A stretch of DNA of 64,000 nucleotides from Ailanthus altissimus. Taxonomy: Eukaryota > Streptophyta > Magnoliopsida > Sapindales > Simaroubaceae. The notes below the pieces were generated by a model. The model was not told the origin of the DNA. It saw nothing but the letters and a program-made list of their open reading frames with translations, and searched no databases. Within the stretch, counting starts at the first letter, position 1; every line of letters starts with the position of its first letter. The translations under genes and the position numbers were made by a program. Location: positions 22,116,501 to 22,180,500 of the forward strand of contig OX327695.1 in NCBI GenBank assembly GCA_946807835.1, read 5' to 3'. Positions 11,096 to 24,483 of this stretch are shown here, piece by piece.

Positions 11096-13946
11096 TGTCA
11101 TGCCCCAGACCCAAAAGATCTGACACATTACATCACTTACACTCATTCAATAATGTGCACTCATACGTAATATTGTATAAAATTTCAAACTTTAATTCAA
11201 CATAGGAATCCTTAGTAAGTTGCTAGTAAGTTCAACACTAAAATCAACCCATAACCTAAAATATAAACAAAAATATTTATTGATAATATTAAACATTCAT
11301 TTCAATTTCTTTCAGAATTATAGCAATTGAATTATGACTGGGATAATTAGTAAACCGGAGATACGCAGAGTTTTCTCAGAGATTAACACTCTACTACGTC
11401 ACCAGTGGCAACTTTGTTATCGAAAGCCCAGAATGTATTCATTGCAAATTCTTACTTAAAATCAATCCATAACCACACTTGGTGAAACTTAAACTAAATC
11501 TAACCACACAAAATAAAATAATACATAAGTATTTATTCAATAGGGATAAATCAAATATCTTATCCCACGTGTCTCCAAATGAAACACTCAGCAACCTAGC
11601 AACTTAGGGAACCCAAGGAACAACAGAAACCTTGCCAAATCCGCTAAGTACACATGTACCTTATTTACCTGAAATCACCATAAACTATAATAAGTATAAA
11701 ACTCAGTAAGCATACTAGTTTTTCATATATCAAAATACAAATACATATATGTACACAATGCATGTGTATGATATGCTGTGATAAATCAAAATCATAATCT
11801 TATCAAATCACATGTTAGGTAAGCGCTTACACATTCTTTCAAAACATATAATAGGAATACCATCACTCAACTACTACTTAGTAAGACTTACATATCACAT
11901 ATCACATAATGAGCCAAATGTCACTCATATGTGACATACCGTATGAGAGGAATAGTACAAGTGAGGTTTAAATTACACATATATAATGCTCAAGCCCGAA
12001 GGTAAGAGCCAAACCCTCACCCTGATCATCGGTGAGTTCTCTCACATGCACCAATACGCCACCACACGAATGTGATGACTCAATCTTCCTTTAGGTATCA
12101 ATAGGATCCTCCCTACATACGGAACACATAACATATACCAATCCGGAAGAAAATGCCACACATAAAGGCTCTAAAAATCATATAAGATGCCTACTAAGTC
12201 AACAGTGAGTTCAAGCATCCTCAAAATAGAAAATGTTTCTCATGGACATATTACACTTCAAAGCTTTCTTTGTTAAACAAATTTCATTTTGAAAGCTCAC
12301 TTTCAAAAACACATGTATGTCCATGCTCAATGTCAATGCTCACATTCATAAACATATGTCTTTCACATTTCATATCAAATATAATTTGGCATAACATAAA
12401 CATATTTCTAAGAACATTTACTAAATCATACATAGACAATTACTATACTTATTGTGATTTCAGTAAAAGTCTAGTATACTTACCTTTTAGCACTTTCAGC
12501 TACAAGGCTTAAATCTCTTTAACCTATCAATGGAGATTAATCTTTTAATGATCCTCGAAATTTATACAAAATACTTTAAATAGCTTACAAAATTACACAT
12601 ATTGCACTTATCACATCGAATTGGTCTAATTACTTGGTTTTTCAAAACCTGTCATTCTGACCACTTACACTTAACAAACTTTTCTAATACATCAAATGAT
12701 GTCCAATTACTCCAAAATCAGAATATATCATTCTTGACTCATATATCCTTCTTATATATGAATATTATATCAAAATTCCTGCACAATCTATTCCATACAC
12801 ACTATCGAATCCAAACTACTAACCTAACAGGATCAAGATATTTACTAAACACTATTTAATCTCCTAATTTTATAAAATCATATACTACCTCAAAAATTAT
12901 AGAACTACCATAAAATTACTCTTAACATATATATCAATCCATGATAAATAGTTCACTTAAAAATCACTGCAAAAGTATTTAAAAACTATTTTATTCAATA
13001 GCTTTAAAAATCTGTTAATCAAATACTGCAATGAGCTAATACACTTTAGAAAATTACAACAGTTTAATCACATTTATCTAAATTCTTAATTCTGAGTGTA
13101 TCATATTAGACATATAAACTTATCATATTCTATAAATTCATAATTTTGGAAGATTATTCAGTAGGTCAAAAATTGTTTGTCACTGTATCATACTGTTAAC
13201 ATAGGAAATTTCTAGAATTTCAGGGTCATTTTTGTAAATTCACTACAAATTCAATTTCTAACATTTTCAATCGATTCAAAGTCTCAACGGATTATAGACA
13301 TGTATAATTGCATATACTCAAAATTAAAATCCAGAATCGAATAACAACAATTTATAAAATTCCTAGATCAAGAGACTATCAAGTAGAAATTCTACAATTC
13401 ATCATTATTTATCAAGTTATCTACATATATCATCATCAATTCTCACAATATCTTACGAAATACACATATAATACTCAATTGTACATATTTTCAAAAATAA
13501 AAACTTAAAGGAATTAACTAATTTAACACCAATAAACTAAGAAAGGGTTATAATATATCTCTTAAAGCTTAAATTCCAACTTTCTTCTTCTTTTTTTTTT
13601 TCTTTTTCTTCTCTTTCTCTCCCCTTTCTTTCTCTCTTTTCTCACTCTAAAAGAGGTAGTTTGACCAAAATGAGTGAATTAGGGTTTTAAAAGTGTATTT
13701 TTATACTAAGAGGCTAATTATTGATATTTATAAATTTGTCCCCATAACTTTCAAAGTATTACAATTTGGTCCCTAAAATAAATTTAAAGTTTTGCAAATA
13801 AACCCAATAATAATAATATGTCCTTAACCTATACAAACACTACTAATAACAATACATAAATTAAGTATCACACACATACAAATAAAATACGTATATTTAT
13901 ATATATAAATACTTATTTTTACCATTTGTGGGTACTGGTTACTACA
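11096..13946 (-). repeat. Chromovirus 5' LTR (copy C)
   Basis: TG...CA LTR matching copy A throughout. Its right flank ACTCT (13,947-13,951) equals the left flank of copy A, and the PBS lies at its inner edge. Confidence 0.85.
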
Positions 13947-13951
13947 ACTCT

Positions 13952-14323
13952 AAATAATTAATTTTCCTATCTTTGGATTAATGTTTGTTTGTTTGTCTAT
14001 CCTTAAATATAACCTTTTCTTGGGTGATTATCTATTTTCCAACTCCATGAGTGAAATCGTAACCCATTAAACAAGTTATTCACCTGTGAGGATATGGAGT
14101 TGAAACTTTTACTTGAAAAAAACTTTCAAGGCTATATATGTTAAGGTTTGCAGTAAGAAGGCTTCGGCTTAATTTACATACACACAATTTTGGAAGTTAT
14201 AATTGAAATAACCTTTATAGTAATTGTGATATTGAACTGACGTTTTGTTTGAAATCCTTAGATAGTGTTCAAATTTTATTTATGCATGAACTACTAAGGA
14301 CTAGCAATAAGCCAGTTGGGGGG
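13952..14323 (+). other. Tat/Ogre-like 3' non-coding region (right part) with polypurine tract
   Basis: Continuation of the region broken at 1,800. It ends in AGTTGGGGGG (14,314-14,323) directly before an LTR starting TGTGATGAAC, the usual polypurine-LTR junction of Tat-lineage elements. No gene. Confidence 0.55.
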
Positions 14324-15694
14324 TGTGATGAACACTTGAAATTACACATTTAATAAGGGTTTTATATTATTATTTTGTATGACTAGTGTCTTTAACCCCC
14401 CCTCAACTTAAGTATGTTTACAATATTGTACCTAATTAGTTTTTAACTGTTTTGTGGTACATTCAGTAAAATGGGCATAACTTTCTATCTAAAGATTTAA
14501 TTGGAGTGATTTTAGATCTAATTGGAGTGATTCTTGATCCTGTGAAGATCTGACTCAATGGGTTAACATATTGTATTTCTGAAATTATTTAAAATTTGAG
14601 GGTTTAAAGGGTAAAAATGGACTAGAACATAACTAATCTGTAGTACAGGCCCAGTCCGAACAGTCATCATAAAGATAAGAGACTTATTAACAACTTTGAT
14701 GTTTTGAGTAACAGCTAATTCGGATCACATCAATTCTAAATTAGATAATCAAATGGGTGCATTAATGATAATCAATGTAAATTATTTGCCACCATTCTTG
14801 ACTTTTATCATTCAAGTGGTTCTATCTTCATTTGTCTCGATTTATCCATATTTTTCTATAATTTATGCCCAAATGATGTAATTAGAGAGCTAGATATTAG
14901 TTCAAAACACTTGCCTTTTGTAATATTATTTCTCTTGTTTATAATTCTAAAGTCATGTTATCTCTTCTTTGATTTCTTTTCTTTTTCTTTAGTTTTATTA
15001 TATTCAAGTAATTTTCTTTATGCTAAGGTGAAAGGGTGAAACTCTTGGTAAGGTAATAAGATATACTTAACTCTTATTCATGAATTTAATACTTCATTCT
15101 TAAGTTATGCAAATTTATATGATGTATTTATTTTGTTTGTAATATTAATACACTTTCTTATAAAGTGGTGCCTCTTGATTTATTATAGGCAATTTTTATA
15201 GTTAGCACAATAAATTCTTGAAACTATTTACAAAATTTGGCGTATATACCCTTTCTTGTAAAATGGGAGTCTTGATTTATCATAGACAAATATAAAGATT
15301 GGCATAATAAATACTGAAACCCATTTATAAGATTTGGTGTATAATAATTGAAAGAAATAAATACTAGTTAATATATAAATAATGATGAACTTTAATTGTT
15401 ATATCTTTCGGTTGGAACCTCCTTTGTGTGAGAATTCCAATTGAGTTATAAAAAAAGTTAAATATATTCTTACTTCTTATGCCAAGAGTGGATCCCTCTA
15501 ACCTTAGCTTTTATTTGAATTGGTTAATTGAATTAATATTTGCAAACATCTTATACTGCATTAATTGTCTTTAATGTATTTATAGTTTGTAATTTTAATT
15601 CTACTTCCCTGTGGATCGACCCTGTTCTGATCGGGTTATTTATTACTTCGACAATCCTGCACTTGAAAATAAATCCTATATTCTGGACGTGTCA
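14324..15694 (+). repeat. Tat/Ogre-like 3' LTR
   Basis: It starts TGTGATGAACACTTG after the polypurine tract and ends about GGACGTGTCA. Near the end it carries CCCTGTGGATCGACC followed by TGCACTTG, a hallmark of Tat-lineage LTR 3' ends; the solo LTR at 45,040-46,482 has the same hallmark on the minus strand. The last 350 bases overlap a large inverted repeat. Confidence 0.6.
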
Positions 15695-15817
15695 ATTTAA
15701 CTCTTTTTATGACTCAATTGAAATCCTCTCACAAATGAGGTTCCAACTGGAAGATATAACAATTAAAGTTTATTGCCATTTGTATATTAACTAGTATTTA
15801 TTTCTTTCAATTATTAT
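15341..15817. repeat. Inverted repeat with arms of about 119 bases
   Basis: The left arm (15,341-15,459) and right arm (15,699-15,817) are inverted copies with roughly 85 percent identity by eye; the outermost ends read ATAATAATTGAAAG and its complement. The spacer contains the Tat LTR end. Either a foldback element, or an inverted LTR fragment beside the LTR. Confidence 0.6.
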
Positions 15818-15821
15818 ATGG

Positions 15822-16610
15822 TTGGTTTATGTAGATGATGTCGTTATAACAGGAACCAATTGAAAATTTATTAAAGAAATCATTTACAACCTCAGCAAAG
15901 AATGTGTCCTAAAGGATCTTGAGAAGTTACATTACTTCTTAGGATTGAAAATAAAGTACCTTGATTCAAACAAATTCCTAGAGTGCTCTCATATTTCAAC
16001 TCTCATAGCCATCAAACAACGAGCTTCACCTCAGGATAGTGAACTAACAAATCCCACCAAGTTCAATTAACTAGTTGGAGCCTTATAGTATCTCACATTC
16101 ACCGTGCCTGATATAATCCATGTACTAAAGGAGATTTATGCACAGTAAAAAGAATCATTAGATACTTAAAAGGGACAATAAATTATAGGATATGATTCCT
16201 TGTTCAAAGCTCTCTTGAACTAAACGATTTTTGTAATGCAGATTATGGAGGTTGTCAAGAAACTCGAAAAAGTAGCACTGGCTACTATATATTCTTGGGA
16301 GCAAATTATATATCTCAGCCCTTAAAGAAACAGCCAATAGTATCAAGATCAAGATTCAAGGCTGAATATAGATCTTTAGCCTCCAAAATGGAAGAACTCA
16401 CTTGGTTTACTTTTCTTCTTCGAGATATTAGAATAACCCTTCACTAGCCCCCTCAACTATTTTATGACAACTTTAGTATTTTATATATGACCATAAAACT
16501 AGTATTTCATGCTCGGTCAAAACACATAGAAATAGATTACCACTTTGTGCGAGAAAAGGTCACAATTAAGTCTTTTACCACATGACATATATCTAAAAAA
16601 ATACAAATCA
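15822..16610 (+). pseudogene. Ty1/copia RT-RNase H fragment
   Basis: The sequence opens at the RT catalytic box (LVYVDDVVITGTN, 15,825 on), then LHYFLGLKI and YLTFTVPDI. The RNase H domain follows with RYLKGTINY, CNADYGG, RKSSTGYYIFLG, FKAEYRSLASKMEELTW and a degenerate HIEIDYHFVREKV end (about 16,560). Many stops and frameshifts. Gag, protease and integrase are absent: the fragment begins exactly at the inverted repeat and ends at an LTR fragment of another element. It has no coding capacity. Confidence 0.75.
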
Positions 16611-16612
16611 CA

Positions 16613-18325
16613 GAATGCATTGACATTTCTAATGAATTACAAGGGTTTATATAGTACTTATAAAGTCCCTAAAAACTTTATTTCTTATTGGAATAAGAGT
16701 CTATGTATAAGAAAAGTCTAAAACTCACTCAAAATAAGTTGAACAGAGCCAAAACAGGAAACACTTGCAAGTTACCTCGTGGTTAATATCGGGGTAAATA
16801 GTACCTTGTTTTCAACTTTTTGTTTTCATCCTTTTCTCGTAGAGTCTAACAGATATTTATCCTTGTGTTCAACTCCTTATTGATCTTTAATTCAAAATCA
16901 AATTAATCCTTGATTTTGAATCACCAAAATTCTAACAAATCTCTCATTAATTCAAAATCTCTCCAAGAAGTTTTCTTAATAAACTATCTACTCCTTAGCC
17001 AATGCTAAATTATCCTATCATTGATTCTAGTTAAGTCTATGGTTGACTTAACTCCTTAAAGCTCATGACCATGGTCTTAAAAAATTTTGAATGTATCTTT
17101 TTTTTAGTAGCCATCGTATTATGATTAGACCCCATCACAACATGTCCATGGTTATATCCTCCATATCATATGTTCTCTTTTGTCCTTTTCCATTCCAATG
17201 AAATAAACTCTAAAGCTGCCCTTGGTATGCATCACCCTGATAAGTCCATGTTGAGACCCCACAACATTGTTCCAAGCACGTAACTTCAATTGTGATTCTC
17301 ACTCATAGATCTTTAGACATATTTCGTATTCATTCTTCAAAAGAAGCCATAAAAGATACTATAACTTCAAGTCTTCTTCACAGACTAATCTTAGTTCCTC
17401 CACCCTTCTTTGCTTTCCTTTCTAATTGCTCCTCTATCTCTAATCTTCAATCTTTTCCATACAATTAATGCATGGCACTCCTAAGCTCTTAATCTTTTTC
17501 TTTATTCTTTCATTTTCATACTTGTGAGTCCTCATGGTTGAATAACTTATTCTTAACCATTGACCTTAACCATAGCTCTAATACCAATTTATTGAGGATT
17601 TTTATGCATTTTAATACATTTTTGGCCCAATATTTAGCACCTTAAAATCCTTAGTGCTTTGTAAAAGCTTTTACTCACAAATAAAATAAGAATAAATAAG
17701 GTCAACCAAGAAATATAAAAAATAATCACACACAAGGTACAAGAATAAACATGGCTAAACAATAACCACCTACATCTATAGTTGATCACAGATCCTCGTT
17801 TACTTTATTTAATTCTTTTACACGCAAAGAATCCTCTACAAGAGAAACTTAAAGAATATAGTAATAGAGAAACTCTTAAAGGATCTACCAAGTGTTTTCT
17901 TGTGCTTATACGCCTAGTGCTCAAGCACTTTATGATACTTTTTTGTGCTTGCGCTTAATGCCCTATAGCTACCTTTACCCTCTATTTTCTCTCTTATTGA
18001 TGCATTGATAATTTTTATAGATTACAAGAGTTTATATAGTACTTATAAAGTCCCTAAAAATCTCATTTCTTATTGGAATATGAGTCTACGTATAAACGAA
18101 GTCCAAAACTCACTCAAATAAGTCAAATAGAGCCAAAACAGAAAACCCTAGTAAGTGCGTGAGCAGTACTTGCATAAATAGCACCCGTGTAAAAAGTACC
18201 TTGCTTCTGACTTTTCATTTTCTTCATTTTCTTATACGTCCAACGTGTACTTGTTCTCTTATTAAACTCTTCCTTGGTCTCTAACTTAAAATAAAATTCA
18301 TCATTGATTTTGAATCACCAAATTA
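16613..18325 (-). mobile_element. Small LTR-retrotransposon remnant, no genes
   Basis: About 310 bases at 16,613-16,937 (truncated 3' LTR) repeat directly at about 18,004-18,325 (end of the 5' LTR, from 17,593). The minus strand next to the right LTR reads TGGTATTAGAGC (17,575-17,587), an initiator-Met PBS. The 650-base interior (16,938-17,592) shows no protein domain, so this is a non-autonomous or deleted element. Right-hand limits are approximate. Confidence 0.6.
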
Positions 18326-18399
18326 GTCTAGCTCAAGCTTGAAAGACTCCAAGAGAGGCATTTGCAAGCAAAACCTGCATTGGTCCCTCCATTAATAAT

Positions 18400-19200
18400 T
18401 ATTATGGAGGTAAATTTCTACTATGTAAGGGCAGACCTACTTTAAAATTACCTATTTACACCCCAAGCCATTAATTTCTTCTATTAAAATGGATGGAAAA
18501 TGTTACAATTATTATAATATCCTTGACTAATAGTGGACCAATATTGATCGAATGTTGACCATTGTTGATTGGCCTTGGACTAGCCTTGACCGCTGATTAT
18601 TGGCTGTTGACCGGTAACTGATGGTAAAAATTATCAAAATTGATACCATCGAACTCAAAATTTTATGATTTACGTGATGGTTGATTGTTTTCATTAATGG
18701 AGCACTATAAAGGTGCCACAAGTGGCGAGAATGGTGGTAACCGCCATCCCATCACTGCGAGACAGTGGTCATCGTCAAATGGTTGTTTGACGATGAACAG
18801 CGGTGGCAGCCATCCCTTACCATAATCTTCTATTTTTTGTACTTATACAGTGCTCCATTGATGATAAAAATTTCACTATCACGTAGATCACAAAATTTTG
18901 AGTCTAATTATGTCAATTTTGATAATTTTTAACATTGGTAACCGGTCAATGCCAGTGAACAATTGGAAATCAGGGGTAAACAATTGATAATTGATGATCA
19001 AAGCCAATCTAAGGATTGATCAGTGTTGGTCAGTCCCTGTAGATTATTCCACGTATTGTTTATAAGTAAAAGACTTCACTACTCTTATTTTCATCTATTT
19101 TAATAGAAAATTTTAATGGTAGGGGTGTAAATGGCAATTTTGCAAACTCGGTGAGTAAACCATCCATTTTACCAAAACATGAAGGTCAAAATGTCATTTT
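18400..19200. mobile_element. Foldback MITE with TTGAC-rich arms
   Basis: Long imperfect inverted repeats: the segment around 18,445-18,490 (TTTACACCCC, then CTATTAAAATGGATG) pairs with 19,095-19,135, and 18,605-18,715 pairs with 18,848-18,955. The centre (18,720-18,840) holds GGTGG/CCGCC hairpins. TTGACC/TTGACT occurs repeatedly at 18,520-18,625. The right end abuts the truncated LTR of copia X. No target duplication identified. A 64-residue ORF inside is not supported. Confidence 0.6.
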
Positions 19201-19203
19201 TCC

Positions 19204-19665
19204 TTTTTATTTTATAAAAAATGGGTTAATGGGTAGTCCTTTAATTAATCGTTCCAAATTTTTTAGTGATCATTTTTTAATTAGGCTGTAGCATCTTTTG
19301 TGTTGAAACCCAGTTAAGTGACAAGCGTAAGGTTTTAGGTCTCATTGAAGCCCGTTATAGGAAGGCTCAATGTAAAAATCCTAATTTTGTGTATAAAAGC
19401 TAGGTCATCTCTCTAACCTTGACTCAAGTATTGAGAATAGTATGTTCTTCCCATTGAGAGCCACCAACTGTCAATCTAGGTTATGGAGAGGAAGACTAAC
19501 TTTTAATATGTTGCAACGATCAATCACTCAACAATAATGGCTCAAATAGGTATGCTTTCGATAACCTATTTTTCAATTATTATGTCCTCTTATTCATGTA
19601 TGAGGTTAATCCATAATTATTTAGTTTCATAATATTATGAATGTTGATTGGTTTAATATCCAAAA
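19204..19665 (+). repeat. Copia X 5' LTR, left-truncated
   Basis: Matches 38,650-39,115, including GTAGCATC, ATTGAGAATAGTA and TGTTGATT, and ends ATCCAAAA. Directly downstream TGGTATCATGGCC (19,668-19,680) is a one-base variant of the initiator-Met PBS. Confidence 0.75.
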
Positions 19666-21290
19666 TGTGGTATCATGGCCAATATACATGATTTAGGATG
19701 TACAATTAAAAATTAAAAGAAATAATTTTTAGCCCAATATTATTGCCATGATTTCATATGTTTCTTGTTTAAGATTGATCATGAAACATATGGCTTTTAT
19801 TTGTCTTGATTCAAGCTTTATATTGATATATTACATGTCTAATTTGGTTGTGTACTTTGAGAGAATTTTGAATTTTAATTTGGCCATGAACAATATAAAC
19901 CCTAGAAAAATTCAAATTTCTTCTTCCAAATTGAGCAAGATTGAGTGTGTTTTTGTACATTTAATTATTCTAGATAGATTTAAATTTGCATAAGGATCAA
20001 AATCCACACAAGATTTTGACTTAATTGTTGTGAAATCTTGAAACATTGAGTTGGAAATAAAAGGTACAAATTCAGATCTTGTTCTTCAAATTTGACATGT
20101 TTATCTTGTTATTTTAGAGATTAAGTTGTCTATACACATTACAATTGAAGTGATCTAAAATAGCCCTCAAAATTCAAAATGAAAATACAAGTTTTAAAGG
20201 GTTTTTATGAACGAGTCAGAATTGGGTCAAATGGCCCAAGTCATAAGCTTAACCCGACCAAAGAAGAGGTTGAAGATGACCTCCAGCCAAGCTATATAAG
20301 ACCCACTCACGAGCCAAGCATGCGATGGTGAGTGCAGGCCCATCCAAGGTCCGTTTTGACTATGATTTGTTTTTATTGAACTATATTTTTCATCATCGAT
20401 TTTTGTAAATAATTTATTTTATTTGTAAGGATGAAAAATATTTTTACCTAATTATTACTTATTTATGTGTTTTAATTAAGAGAAAAAAATATTTTTTTGG
20501 TAAGATTTTCTTTTGAAAATTAACCATAAATTATTTTATATATATGGAATAGGAGAATAATATTCAGTCTCTTTAGACTGAAACTTTTGCTAGTATACTT
20601 TCCTAATTAGTTTAGTTACATAGACTAGTATAATAATTAGTTTAAAATTGTTATGCAAATTTATGCGACTATACTTGATTGTTGTTCATTGAAAGTATAT
20701 TTTGCGACATAATTCATTTTGTTTGATCACATGCATATATGTCATTAATATGCACTATTGTGTTGGAAAATATTGTTCAATTTTCTCAATTTTGGAACAT
20801 TGCGTATAAATTGTTGAGGTTATTTCATTAAAGTGGTTTAACAATAAAAGTTTGCAAGATCAAAGTTTGTAAGATTTTTATTGAGTTTCTATTTTATTAA
20901 TAGGGAAAAGTTTTAGATTAATTGGTACAATTGCCTACCCAAATGAGGCTATTGTGCAAATTAATTTAAACGGCATAGAGAATGTTGTATAAGATAAATA
21001 ATCTGATAAATTTGTTTGTTCAAAGGGAAAATTTTTTGAAGGATTATTTATTTCACTATTGTTAAAGAGATTATGTAAGTTTAAAAGCCAATTTATAGAT
21101 TTATAAATTTTTCTTATTTTTTTATCTTCATGCTTATAGAATAATTGTTTATTATACACTTTGCCCAAAGGAGAATTTATGATAATAAAATTGATTCTTA
21201 TATATATTGTATTGCTTATGCTTATATGAGCATTCTATCTATTGCCCATAATTGAACTAGTTGCAATTTTGAGATACATTTTCTTTTGTT
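19666..21290 (+). other. Copia X leader, non-coding
   Basis: PBS followed by 1.6 kb of A/T-rich sequence without recognised domains. Short ORFs (19,748 plus; 20,935 minus) show no family features. Around 20,200-20,370 a slightly G/C-richer stretch has a TATATAAG box (20,293) of unknown origin. Confidence 0.45.
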
Positions 21291-22060
21291 GTGAACAACA
21301 ATAATACTACAATTAAGACTTTGAATGGGTCAAACTATAAGAGATGAAAATTTGATATAGAGTTTGCTTTGGGAATTGTGGATATGAATATGGCTCTACA
21401 TGAAAATCAACCTCCACAACCCACTAATAAAAGTATTGAAGCTCAAAAAGCTCATTATAAAATGGATTAAGTATCATGGCAAATAAGAGATCCATTACTA
21501 AGCATCTCTTTGGAGGAATACCTAAGAACAACAATGCTAAACAGTTTCTTACCATTGTAGGAAACATATATCAAACATTCGATAATGCCGACATTGGAAA
21601 TTTGATGGATGAGTTGATGCAGATTAGATATAATAATGAGAAAGGGGTATAGAAATTAATTTTGAAATGATCGACATTTAGACTAAACTGAAGGCACAAA
21701 GTATTCCCCTTCCTGATAAATTCATTATTCATCAAGCTCTGAACACCCTACCATCTTTATTAAACCAAATCAAGAGTATATACAACACCCAAAATTAGAC
21801 TTAGGATGTTAATGATCTTATCACTAGGTGCATAGTTAATGATCTTATCACTAGGTGCATAGTTAAAGAAGAAAAGCTGAAAAAAGAAAAAAAAATAAAT
21901 CAACTCATTTTGTTGCCCCCCTTTAAAGCTGGATACTAAACAGAGAGATGAAAAATCTAAAAACCCCATCTTTCATCGTTATATGAAAATTAAGAGTTTT
22001 AAGAAAAATGGAAGTGAGAAGTAGAATGATAAAAATGTTAAGAACACAGTCCTAAAATGC
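21291..22060 (+). pseudogene. Copia X gag remnant
   Basis: Gag forms the virus-like particle. Plant copia gag (UBN2-type) features are readable: TLNGSNYKR near the start, then AHYKMD, SISLEEYL, and LKAQSIPLPDKFIIHQALNTLP followed by CIVKEEKLKKEK. Several frames must be combined because of stops and indels. A 28-base tandem duplication (AATGATCTTATCACTAGGTG unit) occurs at 21,811-21,866. No zinc knuckle remains before element Y starts at 22,064. Confidence 0.65.
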
Positions 22061-22063
22061 TAT

Positions 22064-23767
22064 TATTGGTGTAAGCCTTAGAAACCATTCGTTTTTTTGG
22101 TTTCAGAGACATAATATTATGTATCAATGAAATAATTATTAAATAAAAGAAAGAGTTCTTTATTTGTATGTATAAGCTGTTTCCTTTGTTCAGTCATGCA
22201 TTTAAATAAAGTATGCCTATGAATATCTAGATAATTTATTTAAAAGTTAGATAGAATTATTGAACCTGTTCCCTATGGAAGCAGTATTATCTAGACAATA
22301 ATACTGCATAGTAGGCACACTGAATGCTTTCGAAAGGATATCATGAGATGATATAAATTCGAATGACATAATGGTTATATCACTAGGGCATTAGGGTGGA
22401 CTATTAGTTAGAGAACTGATTGTCGAACATAACCGTCAAATGATGAATCACATGGTATTGCATGCAAACAAAGATTCTTCATTTGGTCGTATTAGTGTAC
22501 GATGTAGTCCTTCGACCTAAGGCATCATGATCATAATGGTTTGGATACGTATGGTTCATATGGTATATATGAATAGAGCTAGTCATACCCTAGACAAAAG
22601 CCTATTTGGTAATTCGTTGTTCGTTCGGAAAAATGATCAGTTGTCAAGACAGGATTCGTTGGCTCGAGTATAAAGAATAGGAATTATTACTTACTCCATT
22701 TGGGATTCAAGTTCCTAAAAGAGCATCGATAAATGTCAAAAAAATAAATCTCTGGCCAAAGTATAAGAAATGTCATCCAAAGAGTTCGTGGTGACAAGTT
22801 CTGGATATATCGATCGACGAATCTGGAAAGTATTAAGTTCAAGATTTTGACATTTTGTGAATCCAGAATCGATCAGGACTAGACAACGGAGGGATATTAC
22901 CTACATGGCAAATATGATCCGGAAACAAAATTTTAATGAGTTGTCATACTATTATGGTTAGGGACTATAGAACATTGCTAGATGTATTCTATAGTCGTTA
23001 GGCATTTTTGATCAATCTGGATTTTGCTCACGGTTTACCCACAATAGTCTCAGAGGTCACACCATATGCTTTGGTGTTAAGATGTGTTAGAGAGAGAGAG
23101 TTGATTATTTAGAGATGGCTAGCACCTTTCGAGGATAATAACCGTATTTTCACACAAAGGGTTACAAGGAGTAATCCAAAAATATTTTTAAGAGTTAAAA
23201 TATTTAGAAAATAATTAATTAGATTAATTATTAATTATCTTAATATGTTAAGATAATTATATAGTGGGCTTTAAAAGGCTTTTAAGGAGTTTAATGGATA
23301 AATTACATTGATGGGCTTTAAGTGAACTAATGAGTTCACATGAGCCATGGACAATGAAATTGTCTTTGGGCCAAAGGATTTAAGACCTTAAGTGCCATAA
23401 AATAATTTGTGAAATTCTTGGGCAAATTTTGTAATTTGTAAAAGGTTGGTTAGTATATAAACTAACCTAAAGATCAAGTTAATAAGAGAAAAACAATCTT
23501 AGGAAGAGAAAACACAAAAATGGCTCTAATTTCTCTCTAAGGGTTCGGCCAAGCACATCTCTCACTCAAGGGTAGTGCTCATATTGGAGTCTTAGTGTTT
23601 TTTGAGTACAACTCAACCATTCAGCCATCAAAGCAAGCTTGGACTCAAGGTATGTTGCCTATTTCATCAAAATGCTTCCAATGTGCACTCATCTCCTAAA
23701 CCTGTGTCTATACCAACATGCATGTCTATTTTTTAACATTTTATGTTATTCTTACACCATTTCTTCA
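22064..23767 (+). repeat. Copia Y 5' LTR
   Basis: Starts TATTGGTGTAAGCC (TGTTGGCATAAGCC in the 3' LTR) and ends TTCTTCA before ATTATATCAGAGTA, a decayed initiator-Met PBS. It shares long segments with 34,073-34,895, including CCTTCGACCT and GGCTCGAGTATAAAG. No gene. Confidence 0.7.
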
Positions 23768-24478
23768 AATTATATCAGAGTATGAAGGATTTTACATGTT
23801 CTTTATAAGGAAAATCACTTGAAAAAGAAAAGTCACTTGAAAAAGGCATAAATGTTATGAATATGTTGCATATGAATGGATGGTAACATAAGATGCATAA
23901 GTATAACTTGCATGTTGCATTTGATGCAAAATATCATAATGTAAGGTTATTTGTGGTTAGACCATGTGCATATGCTACATAAAATATTATATTTATTAAT
24001 TCTAATGTGATTGGAATTGATGGCATATGCCATGTGAACCATTAGATGCATGACCAGCATAAGTTTGGGCTTATAGGTTTTATGTGATGCAACAAAATAT
24101 TTTTATGGGAATGTTTTTTTTTTTTGTAATCTTATCATGTTTTTTATGTCGATTACATGCTCAAGGGATAAGTTGTTGTGTTGGGAGCATTTATATGTGT
24201 AATATGATGATATGTTTTATAAAAGGTAATATGGTGTGGCTATATGCAAGTGTTGTATATGGTTTGAATGATAGGTTATTATGTTGGATTGATTTTGGGA
24301 AAGAAATTCATGTGATGAATTTTTTTTCTAGTAAAATATGTAAAAGGCATTTAATTTGATTATTTGTCATGACTTGCATAACATGCATTATCAGTATTTA
24401 TGAAATATTAATAATTTGAATTTTGAAGTGTTCAAAATTAAATGTATTAGAATATGAGATGTTATAATTGGATGGGTT
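23768..24478 (+). other. Copia Y leader, first part
   Basis: PBS remnant followed by A/T-rich non-coding sequence up to the solo LTR. The ORF at 24,084-24,359 is poly-T rich and shows no domain. Confidence 0.45.
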
Positions 24479-24483
24479 TATCT

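Larger units (their letters stand above)
1801..13946 (-). mobile_element. Tekay-type chromovirus (Ty3/gypsy) with foreign interior
   Basis: The two LTRs (1,801-4,602 and 11,096-13,946) are closely similar. The outer flanks carry the same 5-bp duplication, ACTCT (1,796-1,800 and 13,947-13,951), so they are the two ends of one insertion. On the minus strand the order is 5' LTR (11,096-13,946), PBS (11,076-11,087), interior, a chromodomain-like end of pol (about 4,615-4,800), polypurine tract (GAGGGAAAAAT, about 4,603-4,613), and 3' LTR (1,801-4,602). The interior lacks recognisable gag, protease, RT and most of integrase. It holds pararetroviral and LOG-like sequence on the opposite strand plus a nested solo LTR. 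It cannot move by itself. Whether the foreign sequence was captured before transposition or inserted afterwards is not decided here. Confidence 0.8.
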
